From NCBI GenBank assembly GCA_023388035.1, contig JAEWGY010000099.1, forward strand, positions 1 through 23,939: a stretch of 23,939 bases of DNA, given 5' to 3'. This DNA comes from Bacillota bacterium (lineage in GTDB: Bacteria > Bacillota_I > Bacilli_A > Erysipelotrichales > Erysipelotrichaceae). Under the pieces are notes generated by a model that searched no databases, had not been told where the DNA came from, and was given only the letters and a program-made list of their open reading frames with translations. Below, in pieces: positions 1 to 7,952 of this stretch. Both the position numbers and the translations under genes were made by a program. The number at the start of each line of letters is the position of its first letter. Position 1 is the first letter of the stretch.

Positions 1-2
1 AT

Positions 3-272
3 AAGGATGTCGTGATTGTTGAAGATATAGTTGATACTGGTTATACCTTAGAAAAACTTATCAGCATTCTTAAATCTAAGGGTGCACGTAGTGTTAAAGT
101 TGTAACTTTACTAAATAAACAGGAAAGACGAATTGTTGATGTTAAGGCTGATTATGTCGCTTTTGAAATTCCTAATGAATTTGTGATCGGTTTTGGTCTT
201 GATTATTATGATCAATTAAGACAGTTACCATATGTTGCAGTACTTAAAAAAGAATATTATGAAAAACAGTAA
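3..272 (+). CDS. hpt: Hypoxanthine phosphoribosyltransferase, C-terminal part
   Basis: The reading frame is already open at the left edge of the window, so this is the C-terminal portion of a longer gene; the GTG at 12 is not its start. It begins within the PRPP-binding loop of purine phosphoribosyltransferases (VIVEDIVDTGYTL, with the paired acidic residues and the DTG turn). It ends with the HPRT-type segment FVIGFGLDYYDQLRQLPYVAVL, which in the family helps shape the purine pocket. The enzyme makes IMP or GMP from hypoxanthine or guanine and PRPP in the cytoplasm. It lies 12 bases before ftsH, and hpt-ftsH adjacency is well known in Bacillus and relatives (tilS-hpt-ftsH), which supports the call. 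Only about half of the protein is visible. Confidence 0.93.
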   Translation, partial: KDVVIVEDIVDTGYTLEKLISILKSKGARSVKVVTLLNKQERRIVDVKADYVAFEIPNEFVIGFGLDYYDQLRQLPYVAVLKKEYYEKQ

Positions 273-284
273 AAAGGAGGTTAA

Positions 285-2153
285 ATGAAAAAAAGAAAGA
301 TATTATTTCTACCATATTTATTAGTAATTATATTTATTATTATTTCATTTTGGCTCAATAATCCTTTAGGTAATTATAATCAAAATTTAAATAGTGAAGG
401 ATTTAAAAAGCTAATTCAAAGTAATGAAATTAAAAGTGTAGAATTTTCGATCTCAAGAAATATTATTACCTTAAAAGGTGTTAGTGTTAAAGATAAAAAA
501 CAAAGCAATTTCCAATATGTTTTACCTAATACAGAATCAAATATTAAGGAACTAACTACTATTTTTGGTAAGCAAAATATAGTTTATACCAGTAGGGATG
601 CTGAGGCTAGAAATCCTTTTCTAGATCTATTAGTATCACTCTTACCAATGGCCTTATTTATCGGTGTTGGTTATATGATTTTAAGAAGTATTAATATCTC
701 TGGTGGTAATAAACAAGTGATGGATTTCACTAAATCACGTGCTAATCAAGAAAAGAATATTAAAGTGCGTTTTAGTGATGTCGCTGGCTGTGATGAAGAA
801 AAAGAAGAAATGCAGGAGATTATTGAATATCTTAGAGCTCCTCAAAAATTTGAAAAAATGGGTGCTAGGGTTCCTAAAGGTGTCATCCTATTCGGACATC
901 CTGGTACCGGTAAAACCTTACTAGCAAAAGCGGTTGCTGGAGAAGCTAAGGTGCCTTTCTATAGCGTATCAGGCTCTGATTTTATGGAACTTTTCGTCGG
1001 AGTTGGTGCTAGTCGTGTTCGTGATATGTTTAAGGTAGCGAAAAATCATGCACCATCAGTTATCTTTATTGATGAAATTGATGCGGTAGGTAGACAAAGA
1101 GGAGCTGGTCTTGGTGGTGGTCATGATGAGCGTGAACAAACACTTAACCAATTATTAGTTGAAATGGATGGTATTGGTGATAATAGTGGTATCGTTATTA
1201 TTGCAGCAACTAATAGACCGGATATTCTAGATTCAGCCTTATTAAGACCAGGACGTTTTGATCGTCATATTACGGTATCACTTCCTGATATTAAAGCCCG
1301 TGAAGCGATTTTAAAAGTTCATGCTAGAAATAAAAAAATAGGTGAAAGTGTTGATCTTAATGCACTTGCAAAGCGTACCCCATCATTTAGTGGTGCTGAT
1401 TTAGAAAATGTTTTAAATGAAGCAGCTATTTTAGCGGTAAGAGATAAGGAAGATATCATTAGAACTAAGCATATTGATGAGGCTATTGATAGAGTTATGA
1501 TGGGTCCTGCTAAGAAATCAAAACAATATGATGAATATACTAAGAAATTAGTAGCTTATCATGAAGCTGGACATGCAATTGTAGGTCTTAATCAAGAACA
1601 TGGAACAATTGTTCAAAAAGTTACGATTATCCCAAGAGGAAGTGCTGGTGGCTATAATTTAATGACTCCTAAAAAGGAAAGAATTTTAAATACTAAAAAT
1701 GATTTAATCGAAGAAATAACTTGTTTTATGGGTGGTAGATGCGCTGAAGAGATTTTCTTTGATGATATCACTACTGGTGCATCTAATGATATTGAACGAG
1801 CAACTAATATTGCAAGAGATATGGTTACCCTTTATGGTATGTCAGAACTTGGTCCTATTCAATACGATCATGGTGTAGGTAATGTTTTCTTAGGTAGGGA
1901 CTATAATCAATCTTCTAGAGTTTCAGGACAGGTTGCTTTTGAAATCGATCAAGAGGTAAGAAAAATCATTGATAGTGCCTATAATAAAGCTAAGAATATT
2001 ATTCTTGATAAAAAAGCTGAATTAGTTAGAATTGCTGAAGCCTTAATTCAAGTAGAAACCTTAACTGGTGAAGAAATTAATTTAATTTATGAAGATAAGG
2101 CAGAAATCATTGATGGTAAATTAGTAAATAAAGCAGAAATAAAAGATGAGTAA
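285..2153 (+). CDS. ftsH: ATP-dependent zinc metalloprotease FtsH
   Basis: Membrane-anchored AAA+ protease that degrades damaged membrane proteins and regulatory proteins. Visible parts in order: a first membrane segment (about residues 8-24), an extracytoplasmic domain, a second membrane segment (about 113-135), then the AAA+ module with Walker A GHPGTGKT (204-211) and Walker B VIFIDEID (259-266). The second region of homology (AATNRPDILDSALLRPGRFDRH) follows. The peptidase site is HEAGH (426-430), and D502 in the SNDIERAT motif is the probable third zinc ligand. The 622-residue length is normal. The second Walker A position is His where most FtsH proteins have Pro. A strong AAAGGAGG ribosome site precedes the ATG. 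The stop codon sits in the loop of a terminator hairpin. The gene follows hpt as in Bacillus and is probably cotranscribed with it. Confidence 0.97.
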   Translation: MKKRKILFLPYLLVIIFIIISFWLNNPLGNYNQNLNSEGFKKLIQSNEIKSVEFSISRNIITLKGVSVKDKKQSNFQYVLPNTESNIKELTTIFGKQNIVYTSRDAEARNPFLDLLVSLLPMALFIGVGYMILRSINISGGNKQVMDFTKSRANQEKNIKVRFSDVAGCDEEKEEMQEIIEYLRAPQKFEKMGARVPKGVILFGHPGTGKTLLAKAVAGEAKVPFYSVSGSDFMELFVGVGASRVRDMFKVAKNHAPSVIFIDEIDAVGRQRGAGLGGGHDEREQTLNQLLVEMDGIGDNSGIVIIAATNRPDILDSALLRPGRFDRHITVSLPDIKAREAILKVHARNKKIGESVDLNALAKRTPSFSGADLENVLNEAAILAVRDKEDIIRTKHIDEAIDRVMMGPAKKSKQYDEYTKKLVAYHEAGHAIVGLNQEHGTIVQKVTIIPRGSAGGYNLMTPKKERILNTKNDLIEEITCFMGGRCAEEIFFDDITTGASNDIERATNIARDMVTLYGMSELGPIQYDHGVGNVFLGRDYNQSSRVSGQVAFEIDQEVRKIIDSAYNKAKNIILDKKAELVRIAEALIQVETLTGEEINLIYEDKAEIIDGKLVNKAEIKDE

Positions 2154-2165
2154 TCATCTTTTTTC
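2141..2165 (+). terminator. Intrinsic terminator overlapping the ftsH stop
   Basis: A perfect 9-bp stem, AAAAGATGA (2141-2149) with TCATCTTTT (2154-2162), encloses the tetraloop GTAA and runs into a T-rich tract. The loop contains the TAA stop codon of ftsH, so the left arm is coding sequence. It should end the hpt-ftsH transcript and separate it from the surface-protein operon downstream. Confidence 0.8.
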
Positions 2166-2200
2166 TTTATATTAGCTAATTATTTTAAATTATGTTAAGA

Positions 2201-2206
2201 TATAAT
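2201..2206 (+). promoter_or_regulatory. Possible -10 element before the surface operon
   Basis: A consensus TATAAT lies just after the ftsH terminator and one base before the first ATG of the next gene. No convincing -35 sits 17 bases upstream (AATTAT). If this -10 is used, transcription would begin near 2213, inside the annotated start, which would favour the ATG at 2223. The evidence is one hexamer in AT-rich DNA, so it is weak. Confidence 0.35.
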
Positions 2207-2207
2207 T

Positions 2208-3149
2208 ATGAAAAATTCGCTCATGAGTAAAATAATTATTTTTATTTCTGCCTTAGTTATTGTTTTTTGTATGTTTATGATTTATAAGATTATTAATAAA
2301 AATACAAATAACACTAATAATACAGTAATTAAAATTGATAATATTAAAAAAGAAAACGAAAATAGTGATATTCCCAAAAGTGATGTATTATTAAGTTTAA
2401 TTTCTTATGAATTATATGAAATAAATGAATTAGACGTAAGATTTATAATTGCAAATATTAATTTTAGTAGTGACAAAGCAATTAATTTTAATTTAGAAGA
2501 TTTAGTTTATTCTAATAATAAAAGCGCAAAAGATAATCTTAAGTTTGTTGAAAATTTAGAAAAGAATTATTATTTTCTAGCAAATAAGAATGTGGTCTTT
2601 AATATAAATAGTGATAATAATCATTATAAAGCGAATGTCCTTTTCATTTTAAATAAAGATGATAAGAGCTTTAATGTAACTTATAAAGATCAAAAGATTG
2701 CCTTTGATTTAAATAAGGATAAGGCTGATGCTAGATTTTTAAAACGTGATTTAAGTGAAGATAAAATCTTAAGTGATAAGCAAAATTATGAATTAATCGT
2801 TTCTAAGTCATATGATCTTGGTCAAGGTTTTTTAACTAAAGACGGTTTAGAATATAATCTTAGTTCACAGCTTAAATTAAAAGTCTTCCTAGTTGAAGTT
2901 AAAGCACTTGCTAATTTTGATATTAAAGTGGAAGAAGCTTGGATTGAAATTAATGGCTTAAAATATCATGCCTTAGATGAAACATATATGTCAGAAAAAT
3001 TTACTAATATTATTAGCCGTAACATCAAACAGCAAGAAAATGGTGCTTTATTTTTTGAATTAGAAAAAGATCATAAGGAAAGTAAAGTGGATTTATTTAT
3101 TAAATTAGGAGGTTTAGATGAACCTATTAAGACACAAGTTAATTTTTAA
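2208..3149 (+). CDS. Membrane-anchored extracytoplasmic protein of unknown function
   Basis: I do not recognise a family. The 313-residue protein has one N-terminal membrane segment (about residues 8-28, after MKNSLMSK), then an Asn/Lys-rich linker and a hydrophilic domain with alternating hydrophobic residues suggesting beta structure. There is no lipobox and no clear signal peptidase site, so it is probably anchored with the domain outside. No Shine-Dalgarno is seen before the ATG at 2208 or the in-frame ATG at 2223, so the start is uncertain; the later one fits a short-leader transcript from the TATAAT at 2201. The last 32 bases overlap the glucosaminidase gene and contain its ribosome site, so the two are probably translationally coupled. 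Context suggests a cell-wall role, by inference only. Confidence 0.8.
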   Translation: MKNSLMSKIIIFISALVIVFCMFMIYKIINKNTNNTNNTVIKIDNIKKENENSDIPKSDVLLSLISYELYEINELDVRFIIANINFSSDKAINFNLEDLVYSNNKSAKDNLKFVENLEKNYYFLANKNVVFNINSDNNHYKANVLFILNKDDKSFNVTYKDQKIAFDLNKDKADARFLKRDLSEDKILSDKQNYELIVSKSYDLGQGFLTKDGLEYNLSSQLKLKVFLVEVKALANFDIKVEEAWIEINGLKYHALDETYMSEKFTNIISRNIKQQENGALFFELEKDHKESKVDLFIKLGGLDEPIKTQVNF

Positions 3150-6003
3150 ACTTTTGATACTTAGCGTACTTACGCTAAGTTTATTCACTATTAATAAGTC
3201 AGATCTTAAAGCCTGTGCTAGTTTTTTAGTTTCTGAAATAATGAATGATGGATCACTAAAGCAAGTAGCATGTTTTGATGATTTTAATAGTGCTAAAAAT
3301 AAGATGAAAGAAAATTGGGATTATGTAATTACAAATCCAAGTAGTGCATCACCAAGTAAAATCATCGCCATGAATAATGGTGTAGCCTATACTTATGGTG
3401 GCCGTAATAATAGTGAAACCGTAAATATTTATTTTCATCCTTATAAAAATTACAATTATCCTAATGCTAAATCTACTTACGTTTCTAATTATCAAGAATT
3501 ACATTATTTTGATACTCTCAGTTTTAATAATGGACACGGCGAAGTTTATGTTAATTTAAACGATTTTAATGGCTATGTTGATATTTATGAAATTGATTTA
3601 GTACCTACTAAGTATCTAGTTAATGATTTACCTATTATGCTTGGTGGTAAAAATATTCTAGAACCTTATGAAACACCATATAGTATTAAACCTTTTAGAA
3701 ATTATTTTACCGTTGAAAAAAATGGTAATTATGAGGATTTAGTTTATAACTATAGTTCTGGTTATACCACAAATAAAGATAGAATTCCTAATCTTTATTC
3801 ATATCATATAGCACCAGCTCCTTCTTTTATGAAAGAGGGAGTGAAATATTATAGTTATAATGGTTATGATTTTTATGAAGATCCTTATTTCCAATTTAAG
3901 GTAGGTACTTATTATAGCTATTATCAATTTTTACCAGCCAGAAGTAAGACTAATATCAAAGAAGAGACCTTTAATAAAATCTTGCGTAGTGATAATTCTA
4001 AATTAAAGGATACCGGTTCTATTTTCTTAAAATATCAAGAACTATATGGTATTAATGCAGCCTTAGTATATGGTATTGGTATTAATGAATCAAATTTTGG
4101 AGAATCAGGTTATGCCCGTTTAAGAAATAATCTTTTTGGTATCAATGCTGTTGATAGTGATCCTGATAAAGCTAGTGTTTATTCAAGTGTTGAGGAAAGT
4201 ATTAAACAGATGTTTTGGTATACCATGGAGTCATATAGCGATTGGAAGGATAGCCGTTTTTATGGAAATCACTTAGGTAATAAGGGAAGTGGCTTTAATG
4301 TATCATACGCTTCAGATCCTTATTGGGGAATGAAGGCAGCTAGTTTCTATTATCGTCTTGATAAATTAGATAATAATGATAATGGTAATTTAAGTGATTT
4401 TAATAATTATGAACTTAAATTAATTAATACCTTTGATATTCCAATTAGAAAAGAAGCAAGTGATAATGCGGCTATTTATTATAATTCACGATTTGGTCCA
4501 GATTATCAACAGAATTTCATGGTAATTAAATTAGCTGATGATCTTAATAACTATTCAAAAATTCAATTACCTAATCCCGTTGTAGCAAAGGAAGCTAAGT
4601 TTGTTTGGGACATTAATGAAAATCTGCATTATGACTTTAATCAGTCAGTTGGTTATATTAAAAATGAATATCTTTCTAACGTAAATTATTTAGATCGTAC
4701 TAATAATAATGAGACTAATGAATTTAATTATAAGATAAATAAAATCCAGCTTGAAAATGAAAACTTGTCAGTGGATGGTTATGCCTATTATACTAATTTA
4801 AATTTAAAAGCTAGTGATGTTAAAATGCAGTTAATATTAGAAAGTGATGATAAGACTGTTAAATTCAATCTTGATCCAAGTTTTATTGGTACTATGATGG
4901 TACTAAATGAAGAAGTTGATATAAGTGATCTAAACACTAGTGAGTATGAAATTAAATTAAGTATTGAATTTGTGAATTATCCATATTTGAATAAGCTTTT
5001 AAATATAAATACCAATAATATTAGTAATGATTTTAATTCCGCTAATAAACTATATCACTTTAGTCATAGTGATGATAAGTTAAAACTTGAAATCAGAAAT
5101 AAAGCTAATACTCAGATACTTAATAGAGCAATCTTAAATGAATTTAAATTTGCTGATAATATTCTTACAATTGATGGTCTAGCCTTCTTTAGCGGTGTTA
5201 ACTTTAATAATGATGATCGTATTAGCCATCACTTAGTGCTTAAAGATTTAGTAAGTAATGAGCTTATTGAATATCCATTAAATAGTTATGAGCGTAAACT
5301 TAACTTATATGATGGTTTTAACTATAGTAAAATCGCTTATCAAGGAAATATTGATTTAGGTAATCTTAACCCTTCGCAGTACGAATTATATATTAAAGTT
5401 AGTCATAATGATGTAGAGCGTATGATTAATTTAAGAAGTAATGATGCAAGTCTAATTAACATTGATGATAACATTAACAATATTAGATTTAGAGCCTTTA
5501 CTTCTTTAATGAAGTTTAATCAAGTATTCATTAATTATCTAAATGATGAGTATGATTATAGTAAGATCAATAAGCCTAGTTATCGTGATTCACTAGTGAA
5601 TTTAAATCAACTTAATTATGATAATAAACGTTTAACTTTAGATGGTTTTGGTTTAATTTATTATAGTAATTTTAGTAATAATTCAAATATTAAATATAAT
5701 CTAATATTTATAAATAAAGAAGGTAAAACGATTACTAAGGATCTTAAGCAATATAAATGCATCAGCGATTATACCAGCATCCTTAAAAGTAAATACGATA
5801 TGAATAATGCTTGTTTTAAAGGTGAAGTCGATCTTAGCGATTTAGACAGCAATAATTATAAATTGTATTTAGGAATAACTAATGATATTTATCATGATTT
5901 AATACCTTTGACAAATTTTGCGAAAACAAAGCTAGCAAATGATAATAAGTATCATTTTAGTACCAATGAAAACACCTTCCAATTGGTTTTAGAGGTTAAA
6001 TAA
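3118..6003 (+). CDS. Secreted LytD-type endo-beta-N-acetylglucosaminidase with three C-terminal repeats
   Basis: Predicted peptidoglycan hydrolase acting outside the cell. The N-terminus has a Sec signal (hydrophobic about residues 8-25). Residues about 30-290 are an N-terminal domain rich in Tyr, Asn and Gly. The catalytic domain (about 290-420) carries GIGINESNFG, with E324 as the likely general acid, and NNLFGINA, both typical of the glucosaminidase family. An SH3-like stretch (about 440-530) follows. The C-terminus holds three tandem modules starting near 541, 675 and 827; each has a (L/I)(S/T)(V/I/L)DG(Y/L/F) motif and closes with a D-(L/I)-x-x-L-x-x-x-x-Y-x-(I/L) motif, probably Ig-like wall or polymer binders. 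The start is set by AGGAGG at 3107-3112. The gene ends in TAATG with the PASTA gene. The hydrolase call is firm; substrate and bond are inferred. Confidence 0.88.
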   Translation: MNLLRHKLIFKLLILSVLTLSLFTINKSDLKACASFLVSEIMNDGSLKQVACFDDFNSAKNKMKENWDYVITNPSSASPSKIIAMNNGVAYTYGGRNNSETVNIYFHPYKNYNYPNAKSTYVSNYQELHYFDTLSFNNGHGEVYVNLNDFNGYVDIYEIDLVPTKYLVNDLPIMLGGKNILEPYETPYSIKPFRNYFTVEKNGNYEDLVYNYSSGYTTNKDRIPNLYSYHIAPAPSFMKEGVKYYSYNGYDFYEDPYFQFKVGTYYSYYQFLPARSKTNIKEETFNKILRSDNSKLKDTGSIFLKYQELYGINAALVYGIGINESNFGESGYARLRNNLFGINAVDSDPDKASVYSSVEESIKQMFWYTMESYSDWKDSRFYGNHLGNKGSGFNVSYASDPYWGMKAASFYYRLDKLDNNDNGNLSDFNNYELKLINTFDIPIRKEASDNAAIYYNSRFGPDYQQNFMVIKLADDLNNYSKIQLPNPVVAKEAKFVWDINENLHYDFNQSVGYIKNEYLSNVNYLDRTNNNETNEFNYKINKIQLENENLSVDGYAYYTNLNLKASDVKMQLILESDDKTVKFNLDPSFIGTMMVLNEEVDISDLNTSEYEIKLSIEFVNYPYLNKLLNINTNNISNDFNSANKLYHFSHSDDKLKLEIRNKANTQILNRAILNEFKFADNILTIDGLAFFSGVNFNNDDRISHHLVLKDLVSNELIEYPLNSYERKLNLYDGFNYSKIAYQGNIDLGNLNPSQYELYIKVSHNDVERMINLRSNDASLINIDDNINNIRFRAFTSLMKFNQVFINYLNDEYDYSKINKPSYRDSLVNLNQLNYDNKRLTLDGFGLIYYSNFSNNSNIKYNLIFINKEGKTITKDLKQYKCISDYTSILKSKYDMNNACFKGEVDLSDLDSNNYKLYLGITNDIYHDLIPLTNFAKTKLANDNKYHFSTNENTFQLVLEVK
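3159..3180 (+). repeat. Perfect inverted repeat in the signal-peptide coding region
   Basis: ACTTAGCGTA (3159-3168) and TACGCTAAGT (3171-3180) are perfect inverted copies separated by CT. They lie 10 bases after the stop of the upstream gene and within the first 21 codons of the glucosaminidase gene. As RNA this would form a strong hairpin with an enlarged loop. It lacks a proper T tract, so it is not called a terminator. Possible roles are mRNA processing or control of the downstream cistron; coincidence cannot be excluded. Confidence 0.5.
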
Positions 6004-7868
6004 TGAAAATTGATTTAAATTATTTAAAAGAAAAAAAGAAAATCTTAATTCCAGCTATTATTATTTTAATAGTATCATTACTAGCGATAGTTTATATTAG
6101 TCTTAGTCTTAATCTTAAGAAATTACAAATTATTGATTTTAAGGATAAAACCAAGATTGATGTAATGCAATGGGTTGAAATTAATCGTAAATATGCCAAA
6201 CAAATTGAAGTTATTGATGAGTATAGTGAAGATGTTAAAGAGGGCTTTGTAATTTCACAATCTATTAAAAATGGTGATTATTTAGATAAGAATCAAAAAT
6301 TAATAATTAAAATTTCTAAGGGCTTTGATCCTAATTTAGAATTTGATTTACCTACTGAATTACTAAAATCATCAAAACTAATAATTGAGAAATGGTTTAG
6401 CGAAAGACATTTTAAAAATATTGAATATAAATATGAAAGTAATGATAAGGTAGAAAAGAATTTCGTGATCTCATTATCAAAGACTGGTAAAATTAAAAGA
6501 TCAGATAAGATTATTGTAAGAGTATCTGATGGTAATACTTCGAATAATGATGAAGTTGTATTACCTGATTTTACTAAATTCAGCTATCGTAATATGTTAA
6601 TATGGCTTGAAAATAATGATTTAGAATTAAATCGTTCATTTATCGAGCAAAGTGGTAAAAAGCGTTATGAAATCATTTCTCAAAAGCCAGAAGCAGGATC
6701 TAAGGTTAAAAAAGGATCAACCGTAAGTGTTAAATTAGCTGAAGGTACTATTTACCATCTTAAAAGCTTAGTTGGTTTAAATGTTGATGAGGTAAAGAAA
6801 TATCTAGCTGATTATAATTTAGAAGTTGAGTATATCAGTGAATTTAATGATGCTAGGAAGGGTAGTGTATTTAAAATTAATCCTAATCAAAGTCGTTTCT
6901 TTGAAGGAGATGAGCTTAGTATTTATATCTCTAAAGGCTCTAATAAAATTAGTTTAAGTAGTTTTGATTTTATTGCTAAAAGTGAAAGTGATTTATTAAA
7001 TTTCATTGATAAATTAAATAAGGAACATAATTATAATTTAAAAGTTACAAAAGCTAATAGTGAATATTCTAATACCATAAATAAGAATTTGATTATCAAA
7101 CATAGTAAACCTAATATCATTGGTGATATCATTAATTACACCTTAAGTTTAGGAAATTTCAAAAATGAAATAAGTGCTGATAGTTTTAATTCTAAGACTA
7201 TTAATCAAATCAATAGTGAATTAACAGATTATCGTTTTAAGAATTCAGGAATCGCTGCCAATGTTAAATATGTTAGTGGTGAAAAGAATGCTGCTAAAGT
7301 TAATACAAGCTATGATTGTAATTATCGTGAAGATGTTTTAGAATGTAAATTTTATCAAGATGTAGATAAATCTTATACTTTAGAAAATTTTAATTCAAAT
7401 CCTTGTGGTGAAGCTAATGTTTGCGTTTATGAGGCAAAAAATAATGATAATTATAATTTAAGACTAAATATAATTATTACTGAAGTTGAGAGTGAATTAG
7501 CTAAGGGCACTATTGTTTCGATGAGTCCTAATGCTGGTAGTGTAGTGCATGATAATGAAACGATTAATCTTAGCATTTCCAAAGGACCAAGAGCAAAATT
7601 AAATTTTGATTTAACCACCATGATCTTAATAGCTAATGAGAATCTTGCAAAACCTGATGATAGCTATGAAAAAAGATTAGAAAGCTATAATATTAATAAA
7701 AATAAAATAATTAGTACGCTAAATAATTTAGGATTTACTAATATTAATGTAAGTAGTAAGGAAAGTAGTGCACATCTGCCTGGCTCAATTATTAGTGAAG
7801 ATTCATCATCAAGTGGTGAATATAATTATAATGATGAAATTAAGGTAGTAATATCAATAGGGGTGTAA
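6003..7868 (+). CDS. Membrane-anchored multi-PASTA domain protein without a kinase domain
   Basis: A 621-residue protein with a short basic cytoplasmic tail (MKIDLNYLKEKKK), one membrane segment (about residues 14-36), and an extracellular part built from about seven PASTA-like units, roughly 38-107, 112-177, 183-247, 250-314, 316-389, 392-531 and 535-621. Several end in the typical PASTA strand, for example KKGSTVSVKLAEG and EGDELSIYISKG. Two Cys pairs near residues 438-472 may form disulfides. PASTA domains in PrkC/Stk1 kinases and some penicillin-binding proteins bind muropeptides or lipid II. Here no kinase or transpeptidase domain is attached, so it is more likely a sensor, scaffold or regulator of the adjacent hydrolase. 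The start ATG shares one base with the preceding stop (TAATG), indicating coupling. Function is inferred; the PASTA architecture is clear. Confidence 0.85.
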   Translation: MKIDLNYLKEKKKILIPAIIILIVSLLAIVYISLSLNLKKLQIIDFKDKTKIDVMQWVEINRKYAKQIEVIDEYSEDVKEGFVISQSIKNGDYLDKNQKLIIKISKGFDPNLEFDLPTELLKSSKLIIEKWFSERHFKNIEYKYESNDKVEKNFVISLSKTGKIKRSDKIIVRVSDGNTSNNDEVVLPDFTKFSYRNMLIWLENNDLELNRSFIEQSGKKRYEIISQKPEAGSKVKKGSTVSVKLAEGTIYHLKSLVGLNVDEVKKYLADYNLEVEYISEFNDARKGSVFKINPNQSRFFEGDELSIYISKGSNKISLSSFDFIAKSESDLLNFIDKLNKEHNYNLKVTKANSEYSNTINKNLIIKHSKPNIIGDIINYTLSLGNFKNEISADSFNSKTINQINSELTDYRFKNSGIAANVKYVSGEKNAAKVNTSYDCNYREDVLECKFYQDVDKSYTLENFNSNPCGEANVCVYEAKNNDNYNLRLNIIITEVESELAKGTIVSMSPNAGSVVHDNETINLSISKGPRAKLNFDLTTMILIANENLAKPDDSYEKRLESYNINKNKIISTLNNLGFTNINVSSKESSAHLPGSIISEDSSSSGEYNYNDEIKVVISIGV

Positions 7869-7889
7869 CTTTTAAAAAAAGATCAAATA

Positions 7890-7898
7890 TGTTATAAT
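7890..7898 (+). promoter_or_regulatory. Extended -10 promoter for the MATE gene
   Basis: TG-T-TATAAT is a perfect extended -10 element (TG at 7890-7891, TATAAT at 7893-7898). The -35 region (TTTTAA at 7870-7875) is poor, as is usual when the extended motif is present. Transcription would begin near 7905, just ahead of the hairpin at 7908-7930. Confidence 0.55.
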
Positions 7899-7907
7899 CT
7901 TTAAAAC

Positions 7908-7934
7908 AAGACTGTCTAAAAGACAGTCTTTATT
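7908..7934 (+). terminator. Strong hairpin: terminator of the PASTA operon and/or 5'-leader stem of the MATE mRNA
   Basis: AAGACTGTCT (7908-7917) and AGACAGTCTT (7921-7930) form a perfect 10-bp stem around an AAA loop, followed by the modest T-rich TTTATTTC. It lies after the PASTA gene, so it may terminate that operon. It is also downstream of the extended -10 at 7893, so it would begin about three bases into the MATE transcript. Which role dominates cannot be decided from sequence. Confidence 0.55.
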
Positions 7935-7952
7935 TCATAGTATGGAGGTAAT

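Noticed and set aside
739..924. A 61-codon frame inside ftsH in another reading frame
   Set aside because: Lies entirely under the conserved AAA+ region of ftsH; it has no ribosome site and no family resemblance.
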